A program made the position numbers and the translations under genes. Below are positions 8,066 through 14,794 of a stretch of 64,000 nucleotides of DNA, in pieces. The notes beneath the pieces are model-generated. The model was not told the DNA's origin and did not search any database. It saw only the letters and a program-made list of their open reading frames with translations. Position 1 is the stretch's first letter. The number at the start of each line of letters is the position of its first letter. Source of the DNA: JAUYIV01 sp040882645 (lineage in GTDB: Bacteria > Actinomycetota > Acidimicrobiia > Spongiisociales > UBA11373). Location: positions 55,769-119,768 of the forward strand of contig JBBEAX010000038.1 of NCBI GenBank assembly GCA_040882645.1. Reading direction: 5' to 3'.

Positions 8066-8451
8066 ACGAGCGGGGCAGCGCCTCGCTGGCGCTGCTCGGG
8101 GTCACCGGGGTCGTGATGATGCTTGCGGTCGGCCTGGCGGTCGTCGGATCGGTGATGCAGGCCCGGGTCGAGGCAAGCACCGCCGCCGACGCCGCCGCAT
8201 TGGCCGCCGCCCCGGTCACCTTCCTTCCCTTCGGGGCGCAAGGAACCCCGACCGAAGAGGCGGCGAGGTTTGCAACCCTCAATGGGTCCCGCCTGCTCTC
8301 TTGCATCTGCCCCGTCGATCCGTCGTGGGAACCACGCACCGTCGAGGTCCGTATTGAACGGTCGGTCGAGATCTGGCCATTGGGCACCATCGAAGTGGAG
8401 GCCACCGGCCGAGCCGAGTTCGTGCCAGCGCTGCTGTTGGCGGAGCCGTAG
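8062..8451 (+). CDS. TadE-like protein of the helicase/secretion neighbourhood type
   Basis: A 129-residue protein starting at GTG. One N-terminal hydrophobic helix (LALLGVTGVVMMLAVGLAVV) is followed by an alanine-rich stretch (STAADAAALAAAP) typical of TadG/Rv3654c-like proteins. The outer part has two close cysteines (LSCICP) that may form a disulfide outside the cell. It is the last gene of the Tad operon. A DECH-box helicase of the class found near such clusters lies only 4 kb away. Confidence 0.8.
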   Translation: MNERGSASLALLGVTGVVMMLAVGLAVVGSVMQARVEASTAADAAALAAAPVTFLPFGAQGTPTEEAARFATLNGSRLLSCICPVDPSWEPRTVEVRIERSVEIWPLGTIEVEATGRAEFVPALLLAEP

Positions 8452-8636
8452 AGGCCGCTGCCCCGCTGCCCGCTTCCCGCAGGAGGCGAGAACCATTGAC
8501 GAGAACAGCTCCAGCGAGGTTTCGCCTTTCGCAGCCGGCCGGCAGGCCGCCCTTCGCCCTTCGCCCCCTAAGTCGCCAGACCAGAAAGCGCGTAATCGCG
8601 CGCTGACACCGGACATACACGATTATGGAGACAGCA
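8452..8636. repeat. intergenic element with TTTCGCC heptads
   Basis: TTTCGCC-type words repeat at 8520-8533 and CTTCGCC twice at 8552-8565, around a GC-rich centre (GCCGGCCGGCAGGCC). The 24 bases at 8509-8532 match 30390-30413 at nearly every position, so the two tracts belong to one element family. Just before the sigma gene, GCGCGTAATCGCGCG at 8588-8602 could pair with itself. No gene is seen. Confidence 0.7.
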
Positions 8637-9152
8637 ATGACCGCCTCACGCATCGGCACGCGCGGGCTGGCTTCCGAGGAGGAGTTCCGGAATCTGTTCT
8701 CCCGGCATTACGGAGCGGTGTTCGCATACGCCGCTCGTCGGGTCGGGTGGGACGAGGCCGGTGACGCCGCCGCGGAGGTGTTCACGGTTGCCTGGAAGAA
8801 GATTCGATCGGTACCCGATGGGTCCGAAGCGCTGCCCTGGCTCTACGGGGTGGCGCGGCGGGTCGTCTCCAACCAACGCCGCTCGCTGCAACGCCGCGAG
8901 CGGCTCGACGCCAAGGTGGCGAGATTGCCGGAGCGACGGGTCGAACACGACCCGGTCGACTTCGACTCCGCGCTGGCGTCGCTCGATGACGACGACCGAG
9001 AAGTGCTGATGCTCGCCGCTTGGGAGGGCCTGAATCCGGAGGAGATGGGAAGGGTGCTCGGATGTTCGGCCAACGCCGCCTCCGTGCGCCTGCACCGCGC
9101 CCGGGGACGCCTCGCAGAGGCATGGGGTCATGAACATGGAGGTGGCAGATGA
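8637..9152 (+). CDS. ECF-type RNA polymerase sigma factor
   Basis: A 171-residue extracytoplasmic-function sigma factor. Region 2 spans roughly residues 12-75, with LFSRHYGAVFAYAARRVG and a WLYGVARRVVSNQRR segment. Region 4 spans roughly residues 105-160, with LDDDDREVLMLAAWEGL and the helix-turn-helix MGRVLGCSANAASVRLHRAR. The start at 8637 was preferred over 8625 because GGAG at 8627-8630 is well spaced from it. It overlaps the following membrane protein by 4 bases, as sigma and anti-sigma pairs commonly do. Confidence 0.9.
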   Translation: MTASRIGTRGLASEEEFRNLFSRHYGAVFAYAARRVGWDEAGDAAAEVFTVAWKKIRSVPDGSEALPWLYGVARRVVSNQRRSLQRRERLDAKVARLPERRVEHDPVDFDSALASLDDDDREVLMLAAWEGLNPEEMGRVLGCSANAASVRLHRARGRLAEAWGHEHGGGR

Positions 9153-10729
9153 GCCGCGACCCGTTTGAAGAGATGCAGAAGAGAAACCCCGTGACCCGGG
9201 ACGAGCTGCCGATGGCGCCGATGTCGGTCGCCGAGCGCATCCTCGGGCACCGGACGCGGGCGGCGATGCCGGGATGGGCCCTGGCCGTGGCCGCGATGTT
9301 CGTGGTGGCCGCGGTGGGTGGCTCGATGCTGTTGTGGCTCGGGGGAGGGGACTCGCTACCGGTCGGAAGCGGCGGCACCACGACAACTCCTGGCTCCACG
9401 ACGAGCGGCGTCGTGACCACGGTCGCGACGACGAGCGGCTTTGTGACGACGGTCGCAGTGCCGGAATCGGGCGAGGGCACCCTCTACTTCTTCGTGGATG
9501 ACGCCGGCGAGGGATGGAGTGGGGGGCCGTTCCTGATTCCCGTGAGCGTTCGCATCGACGGGCGTTCGACGAACACCGGATCAGCCCTGCTGTTGGAGGA
9601 GGCTTCGCTGACGATGCGTGCCCTGCTCGAGGGAGAGGCATCCCTATCGATCCCCGCCCTGTCCACCGCCATTCCGGCGGGCACGGAGCTGCTGGGCATC
9701 GAGATCGAGGCGCAGACGGGTGTGATCCGAGTGAACCTGTCCACCGAGTTCGCCGCGGGTGGCGGGTCGGCGTCGATGATCGGGCGGGTCGGCCAGGTGG
9801 TCTACACCCTGACGGCGATCGACGGCGTCAACGGCGTTCGGTTTCTGGTGGACGGTGTTCCCACGACCGTGCTTGGCGGCGAGGGATTCATCGTCGACGA
9901 TCCCGCGACGGAAACCGGGTTCGACGACCTGCTTCCCGCGGTGATGATCGATTCACCGGTATATGGCGCCGCGTCGGGCAGTCCGCTCATTGCCACGGGA
10001 ACCGCCAACGTGTTCGAGGCCACCGTGAGCATCGAACTGCTCGACGACTCGGGCGCCGTCCTGTTCGAGGGCTTCAGTACGGCTACCTGCGGGACGGGCT
10101 GCCGAGGTGAGTGGAGCATCGAAATTCCTTACGCGGTTGGCAGCTCGCAGTCCGGCACGCTGCGCGCCTTCGAATCGTCGGCCGAGGACGGACGACCGAT
10201 CAACGTTCGCGAGCACAAGGTGTTGCTGTACGCATCCGAATTGCCTGGAGAAACCTGCTCGGGTTATTCCTTCGAGACCCCGTTCGTCGAGCAGGAAGGG
10301 CTGCCCGAGGCGGTCGCCGCGAAGCGCGCCGCGATCTGGGACGCCGCGGTGGAATGCGACTGGGGCCAGTTGCAGCGTCTGCTCGGCTCTCCCTTCTCAT
10401 GGACCTTTGGCGGTGGGGATGACTCGATCGACGCCCCGATCCATCATTGGCAGGGTCTCGAGGAGGATGGTCAGGACCCGATCCGCTTCCTGGCGGAGTT
10501 GCTCAACCGGCCGTTCGGCACCATCACGAACCAGGACATCACGTACTACGTGTGGCCCTCGGCGCACACCAAGCCGTGGGAGGACGTGACCGCCGCCGAG
10601 CGGGAGTCGCTGCGACCCCTCTTCGATGACGCGGACTTCGCCGACTTCGAAGCCTTCGGTGCCTACTACCACTACCGGATCGGAATCCTGGCAAACGGCG
10701 ATTGGGTCTACTTCATCGCCGGGGACTGA
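9149..10729 (+). CDS. membrane-anchored GerMN/Gmad2 protein, candidate sigma regulator
   Basis: A 526-residue protein with one transmembrane helix (about residues 44-66) and a short cytoplasmic N-terminus containing SVAERILGHR. A Thr/Gly-rich linker follows outside. The exported part carries a GerMN-like domain (about 105-255, with LSIPALSTAIPAGTELLGI and GVIRVNLSTEF) and a Gmad2-type Ig-like domain (about 265-365, with DSPVYGAASGSPLIATGTAN). A C-terminal domain of about 160 residues with several Trp and Tyr is not recognised. Coupling to the sigma gene suggests its cytoplasmic tail restrains the sigma factor while the outer domains sense wall or envelope state. The regulatory role is inferred. 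Confidence 0.75.
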   Translation: MSRDPFEEMQKRNPVTRDELPMAPMSVAERILGHRTRAAMPGWALAVAAMFVVAAVGGSMLLWLGGGDSLPVGSGGTTTTPGSTTSGVVTTVATTSGFVTTVAVPESGEGTLYFFVDDAGEGWSGGPFLIPVSVRIDGRSTNTGSALLLEEASLTMRALLEGEASLSIPALSTAIPAGTELLGIEIEAQTGVIRVNLSTEFAAGGGSASMIGRVGQVVYTLTAIDGVNGVRFLVDGVPTTVLGGEGFIVDDPATETGFDDLLPAVMIDSPVYGAASGSPLIATGTANVFEATVSIELLDDSGAVLFEGFSTATCGTGCRGEWSIEIPYAVGSSQSGTLRAFESSAEDGRPINVREHKVLLYASELPGETCSGYSFETPFVEQEGLPEAVAAKRAAIWDAAVECDWGQLQRLLGSPFSWTFGGGDDSIDAPIHHWQGLEEDGQDPIRFLAELLNRPFGTITNQDITYYVWPSAHTKPWEDVTAAERESLRPLFDDADFADFEAFGAYYHYRIGILANGDWVYFIAGD

Positions 10730-10735
10730 GCAGAG

Positions 10736-10763
10736 AGTCAAGAATCAAGAGTCAAGATTCAAG
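10736..10763. repeat. heptad tract, RNTCAAG word x4
   Basis: Four in-phase 7-base words (AGTCAAG, AATCAAG, AGTCAAG, ATTCAAG) begin just after the stop codon of the GerMN gene and end before a terminator hairpin. They use the same word family as the tracts at 3581 and 43446. Confidence 0.75.
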
Positions 10764-10768
10764 ACAGT

Positions 10769-10802
10769 GCGAGGGGGCGGGCCTGCGGTTACGCCCCCTC
10801 GC
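10769..10802. terminator. bidirectional hairpin terminator between convergent genes
   Basis: GCGAGGGGGCG at 10769-10779 pairs perfectly with CGCCCCCTCGC at 10792-10802 around a 12-base loop. It abuts the stop of the minus-strand toxin gene and follows the GerMN gene, so it can serve both strands. There is no strong T tract on either side. Confidence 0.65.
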
Positions 10803-11126
10803 TCAGTTGGCGATCGCTAGGGCGTAGGTCAGCGCTCGGTCGAGCTCGATCCGCTTTTCCGGCCCGAGTGCGCCGATCGGTATCGGGTCGATCTGGGAGC
10901 GGTGGATGGTCAAGAGGTTGTCGCAGGTGATCACCGATGCCTCCGGCAAGCCCTCGTCGCGGCCGACTTCCACCTCTGATCTGATCCGACGGACGGTTGT
11001 GGTCACCGGGGCGACAGTCACGCCGGTGACCACGGTGAGGGCGGCATCCCGGGTGAGGATGCAGACAGGTCTACGGCCATAGGGAACCGGAAGGTCGGCC
11101 CACCTCAACTCTCGGCTTCTCACCAC
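10803..11126 (-). CDS. MazF/PemK-like toxin
   Basis: A predicted ribosome-independent mRNA endonuclease toxin of about 107 residues. The RWADLPVPYGRRPVCILTRDAAL opening matches the MazF strand and loop that begin the SH3-like fold. TVAPVTTTVRRI and VITCDNLLTIHRSQI are the later core strands. The start was set at the GTGGTG just inside the end of the antitoxin gene, since the longer frame is antitoxin sequence in another frame. It overlaps the antitoxin and would be translated after it. Confidence 0.85.
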   Translation of the reverse strand: MVRSRELRWADLPVPYGRRPVCILTRDAALTVVTGVTVAPVTTTVRRIRSEVEVGRDEGLPEASVITCDNLLTIHRSQIDPIPIGALGPEKRIELDRALTYALAIAN

Positions 11127-11371
11127 TCGGGCCAGTTCTCGAGGCTCGTCCGCATGAGAGCGTCGATCCACGCTGGATCCTGGGGTTGCTTGTGATAGGC
11201 CTCGATCAGTTCGGCGTCGGCCTTCTGTTCATCGACTGCGTCGACGAGAAGCCGTGCCGCGCGCCTTAGGAGCTCTGAGCGGTTGGTGTCGCGCTCCTTT
11301 GCGATCTGGTCGAGCGCGTCGACGAGATCGTCATCGAGTTGCACGAGCACTTCGCGTCGAGCCACGACCAT
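11120..11371 (-). CDS. ribbon-helix-helix antitoxin
   Basis: An 83-residue antitoxin that should bind its own promoter and neutralise the downstream MazF-like toxin. The N-terminal VLVQLDDDLVDALDQIA followed by NRSELLRRAARLLVDA is a MetJ/Arc-type ribbon-helix-helix. The acidic Trp-containing C-terminus (PAWIDALMRTSLENWPEW) is the likely toxin-binding tail. The ATG at 11371 was chosen over an ATG 12 bases upstream, because a TATCAT box sits over the latter. Confidence 0.82.
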   Translation of the reverse strand: MVVARREVLVQLDDDLVDALDQIAKERDTNRSELLRRAARLLVDAVDEQKADAELIEAYHKQPQDPAWIDALMRTSLENWPEW

Positions 11372-11389
11372 ATGGTAGAGCATATGATA
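11367..11389. promoter_or_regulatory. antitoxin promoter with paired CATATG operator
   Basis: ACCATATGGT (11367-11376) is a perfect palindrome covering the antitoxin start codon. A second CATATG lies at 11381-11386, 12 bases from the first. TATCAT (minus strand, 11389-11384) is a good -10 box. Two short palindromes about one helix turn apart suit cooperative binding by ribbon-helix-helix dimers. Confidence 0.5.
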
Positions 11390-11502
11390 CTGCCAGCTAC
11401 AGCACCAGCCCCATGCTCCAGCCAGAGGGATGCACACGTTCCACGCCCAGTGACGGCCGACGGAAGGGCAGACGGCAACCCCGCGAATATGTCGCACCGG
11501 GA

Positions 11503-11508
11503 TAGGCT
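11503..11508 (+). promoter_or_regulatory. -10 box (TAGGCT) of the LLM oxidoreductase, leaderless type
   Basis: TAGGCT is followed by exactly six bases and then the GTG at 11515, so transcription should begin at or next to the start codon. The GGAGG inside the six-base gap is too close to act as a ribosome site. Confidence 0.6.
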
Positions 11509-11514
11509 CGGAGG

Positions 11515-12339
11515 GTGAGATTCGGGCTGTCCTTCCCCAACTTTGGGGGTTTCGCCGACCCTGGTGTTCTCGTCGATCTCGCCGTCCGGGCTGAGGAGTC
11601 GGGCTGGGACGGGTTTTTTCTATGGGACCACATCGTCGTGGCGGACGGGATGCCGGTCGCGGATCCCTGGGTGGCGCTCGGGGCGGTGGCCCAGGCGACC
11701 TCGCGGATCAGCGTCGGCGTCATGGTCGTCGCGCTTCCCCGGCACCGGCCGTGGGTCGTGGCCCGCCAGGCGGTGTCCGTCGACCATCTGTCCCGGGGGC
11801 GCATGGTCCTCGGAGTCGGGATCGGTTTCCCGCCGGCCGAGGAGTTCGGCACCTTTGGCGACCCGGAGGACGAAAGGATCCGCGCCGACATGCTGGACGA
11901 GGGCCTCGAGATCGTGGAAGGGGTGTGGGGCAATCGACCGTTTGGATTCGATGGCTCCCACTACACCGTGGTGGCGACCACCTTTGCTCCGCCAGCCGTG
12001 CAGCAGCCACGCATCCCGATCTGGGTGGCGGCGATGCTGCCCAACCGGCGGCCGCTCCGGCGATCCGCACGATTCGACGGGGTGGTTCCGATGAGGGCGG
12101 ATGGCGGGGCAATGACGCCGGACGACGTGGCGTTCGTGCGGCGGTATGTCGCAGAACATCGATCGAGTGACTCCCGGTTCGACATCGCCATCGGAGGAGG
12201 CCCCATCTCGCAAAGCGCGCTGGGCGAGCTATCGGATGCCGGTCTCACCTGGTACCTAGGGGGCCCGAGTCCCGAGGGCGAGCCCATCGCTGAGACGATG
12301 ACCTGGGTATCCGCCGGCCCGGCGGCATACGCGGTCTAG
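11515..12339 (+). CDS. LLM class flavin-dependent oxidoreductase (F420-type)
   Basis: A luciferase-like monooxygenase family TIM-barrel enzyme, 274 residues. Opening MRFGLSFPNFGGFADP, the GWDGFFLWDHI segment and the later WVALGAVAQATSRISVGVMV and HLSRGRMVLGVGIGFPP are standard for F420- or FMN-dependent LLM oxidoreductases. The reaction and substrate cannot be given. It is monocistronic on the plus strand, ends 8 bases before the convergent helicase gene, and no terminator separates them. Confidence 0.88.
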   Translation: MRFGLSFPNFGGFADPGVLVDLAVRAEESGWDGFFLWDHIVVADGMPVADPWVALGAVAQATSRISVGVMVVALPRHRPWVVARQAVSVDHLSRGRMVLGVGIGFPPAEEFGTFGDPEDERIRADMLDEGLEIVEGVWGNRPFGFDGSHYTVVATTFAPPAVQQPRIPIWVAAMLPNRRPLRRSARFDGVVPMRADGGAMTPDDVAFVRRYVAEHRSSDSRFDIAIGGGPISQSALGELSDAGLTWYLGGPSPEGEPIAETMTWVSAGPAAYAV

Positions 12340-12346
12340 CCCCGCC

Positions 12347-14593
12347 TCACCCCAGCCCCACCTCGAGCAGCCGCACCGCGCCGGCCTTGTCGAGTGGCTC
12401 GTTGAAGTTGCCGCACTTGGGGGACTGGACGCACGAGGGGCAACCGGTGTCGCAAGGGCAGGTGCGCAGCGCCTCGAGGGTGGCGCGCAGGTGGCGGGCA
12501 CCGGCGTCGTAGGCGATGGGGGCGATCCCCGCTCCGCCGGGGTAGCCGTCGTAGATGAACCACACCGGCATGCCCGCCGCCGGATGGAACGGGGTCGACA
12601 GCCCCCCGATGTCCCAACGATCGCAGATGGCAAAGAGGGGGAGCATGGCGATGCCGGTGTGCTCCGCGGCGTGGAGGGTGCCGGGCAGATCGGCGTCAAC
12701 GATGCCCGAGTCGCGCTGAAGGTCCTCGTCGACAGTGAACCAGATCGCCTGGGTGGCATATCGCCGGGGCGGAAGCTCGAGCGGCTCGTACGAGACCACG
12801 CTCCGGTCGCCGATCTTCTTCCGCTTGAACCCGGTCACGTGCGACTCGACCTCCACTTCGCCGAGCCGGTGGCCGAACCGACCCACGGTCCCCACCCGCA
12901 GCACCTCGAGGACATCGATATTCGTGTCCTCCTCCGGCTGGGTGTAGTAGCCGACCTCGTCGGCGCGGGCACGGACCAGCCGGTTGGCGACATCGAGGTC
13001 ATCGATCACATACGAGTCGCCCTGGTGCAGATAGACCGCCCCGGGATGGGCCTGAGAGAACACCCGGTTCTCGTCCATCGTTCCGATCACCTCGCCGGTG
13101 TCGTCGACGATCGTGAAGGGTGGCCCACCGGCGGTGCGGATGTCGATGGCGGGAGCCGGAGCACCGCGGCCGGCCCACAGCAGCCGACCGTTGCGGACCC
13201 GCAGCACTCCCTCGGCCACCAGGTCGGCGGCCAACGGCTCGACCTCCGGGCCGAAAGTGGCGATGGCGTCGTTCGAGAGCATCGGGATCTCGTAGGCGGC
13301 GCAGCCCATGTGGCCGGCGAGCACATGCGGGTTCGACGGGTTGATCACCGCCGCCTCGGAAGCCCGTCCGAACAAGTCGTCGGGGTGGTTCATGTACCAC
13401 TGGTCGAGGGCGTCTTGACCGGCGACCAGCACGGAGAGCGATTCGTCGGTTGAGCGTCCAGCGCGCCCGGTCTGCTGGCGGAACGAGGCGACCGTGCCGG
13501 GGAAGGTGGCGACGACGGCGGCGTCGAGGCCGCCAATGTCGATGCCGAGCTCGAGGGCGTTGGTGGCGGTCACCCCCAGCAGCTCACCTGAGAAGAGCCG
13601 GCGTTCGACCTCACGCCGCTGCTCAGGCAAGTAGCCGGCGCGGTAGGGGGCGATGCGGTCGGCCAGGTCGGCATCGAGCCGTTCCCGCGCCCATCGGTAT
13701 ACGAGTTCGACCCCCTTACGGCTGCGGGCGAATGCAATCGTGTGCTCCCCGCGCTGCACCAGATCGACGAACAGGTCGGTGGTCTCGGCGAGGGCGCTGC
13801 GGCGGAGGTCGTCAGCATCCATCTCAGGGTTCCACAGCACGTAATGCCGCACGCCGGCGGGGGAAGTGTCCTGTTCCACCACCTCCACCGGCAGGCCGGT
13901 CAGCCCCGACATCAGCTCGCCCGGATTGCCAATCGTCGCCGACGACCCGAGGAACGTGGGATCGGCGCCGTAGTGACGGGCAACGCGCCGGAGGCGGCGA
14001 AGGACATTGCCGACATGGCTGCCAAAGATCCCCCGCAGCACGTGCACCTCGTCGATGACGACAAATTGCAGGTGACGGAAGAAGGTGGCCCACTTGCCGT
14101 GGGACGGCAGGATCCCGATGTGAAGCATGTCGGGGTTCGTCATCACCACATTGGCGTGGCGCCGGGCCCAGACGCGGGCGTCGGCGTCGGTGTCACCGTC
14201 GTACACCACCGGTGTCGCCTCGGCTATCCCGAAGGCATCGAGGGCTCGCAATTGATCGCGTGCCAGCGCCTTCGTGGGAAAGAGCATGAGAGCCGTGGCG
14301 TGCCCGTCACCCAATGCCGCTTCGAGGATTGGCGCCTGGTACCCCAGCGACTTCCCCGATGCGGTACCGGCGACCACCACGGTGTGGATCCCCGCCCGGG
14401 CCCGCTTGATCGCCTGCGCCTGGTGCCGGTAGAGCCGCTCGATTCCCCGCAACGCCAGCGCCCCCACCAAGCGCTCGCCAAGGGGTGGGTCGAGGTCCTC
14501 GAATATCGCCCGCCGCTCCGGCACCGTCTCCACATGGACGATCCGCTCCGCCCGCTCAGGATCGGCCAACCAATCGGCAACAACGGGGTGCAT
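12347..14593 (-). CDS. DECH/DEAH-box helicase with C-terminal DUF1998-type zinc cluster
   Basis: A 748-residue superfamily 2 helicase of the actinobacterial 'helicase/secretion neighbourhood' family, related to MrfA/Hrq1-like repair helicases. Motif Q/I region: RHQAQAI followed by AGTASGKS near residue 75. The Walker B region is VVIDEVHVLRG. Motif VI is QQTGRAGRS. The C-terminal CPCDTGCPSC...KCGNFN supplies four or more cysteines for a metal site. It starts at ATG 14593, seven bases after a TACCGT box. It probably unwinds DNA in repair, and its proximity to the Tad cluster is conserved in actinobacteria without a known reason. Confidence 0.92.
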   Translation of the reverse strand: MHPVVADWLADPERAERIVHVETVPERRAIFEDLDPPLGERLVGALALRGIERLYRHQAQAIKRARAGIHTVVVAGTASGKSLGYQAPILEAALGDGHATALMLFPTKALARDQLRALDAFGIAEATPVVYDGDTDADARVWARRHANVVMTNPDMLHIGILPSHGKWATFFRHLQFVVIDEVHVLRGIFGSHVGNVLRRLRRVARHYGADPTFLGSSATIGNPGELMSGLTGLPVEVVEQDTSPAGVRHYVLWNPEMDADDLRRSALAETTDLFVDLVQRGEHTIAFARSRKGVELVYRWARERLDADLADRIAPYRAGYLPEQRREVERRLFSGELLGVTATNALELGIDIGGLDAAVVATFPGTVASFRQQTGRAGRSTDESLSVLVAGQDALDQWYMNHPDDLFGRASEAAVINPSNPHVLAGHMGCAAYEIPMLSNDAIATFGPEVEPLAADLVAEGVLRVRNGRLLWAGRGAPAPAIDIRTAGGPPFTIVDDTGEVIGTMDENRVFSQAHPGAVYLHQGDSYVIDDLDVANRLVRARADEVGYYTQPEEDTNIDVLEVLRVGTVGRFGHRLGEVEVESHVTGFKRKKIGDRSVVSYEPLELPPRRYATQAIWFTVDEDLQRDSGIVDADLPGTLHAAEHTGIAMLPLFAICDRWDIGGLSTPFHPAAGMPVWFIYDGYPGGAGIAPIAYDAGARHLRATLEALRTCPCDTGCPSCVQSPKCGNFNEPLDKAGAVRLLEVGLG

Positions 14594-14600
14594 GGGCGCG

Positions 14601-14606
14601 ACGGTA
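14601..14606 (-). promoter_or_regulatory. -10 box (TACCGT) of the helicase gene, leaderless type
   Basis: TACCGT on the minus strand is separated from the ATG at 14593 by seven bases, so the transcript would start at about the first codon. Confidence 0.55.
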
Positions 14607-14636
14607 GATGTACGCGTGGGCGTCTCGTCGGGTTGG

Positions 14637-14761
14637 GGGGCGAGGGGCGAAGAGCGATGGCGAAACCGCGTTCAGGCGGTACGGGTACGCGGGGACCTCC
14701 CGTCGAGTTGGGCGGCGATGGACGAAGGGCGAAAGGCGAGACCGGAGACGTTCGCCCCTCG
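14637..14761. repeat. heptad tracts GGGGCGA and GGCGAAA with mirrored end
   Basis: GGGGCGA, GGGGCGA, AGAGCGA and TGGCGAA run in 7-base phase at 14637-14664. GACGAAG, GGCGAAA and GGCGAGA follow at 14721-14741. CGAGGGGCGAA (14641-14651) is exactly mirrored by TTCGCCCCTCG (14751-14761), so the region could fold into an 11-bp stem with a long loop. It lies between the divergent helicase and P-type ATPase genes. Confidence 0.7.
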
Positions 14762-14794
14762 CGGTCTACGAGCGGGTGTGCCAATCTGACCCTC

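Noticed and set aside
14594..14794. N-terminal extension of the P-type ATPase
   Set aside because: The in-frame upstream sequence is antisense helicase and heptad repeat; the conserved N domain begins right after GTG 14795.
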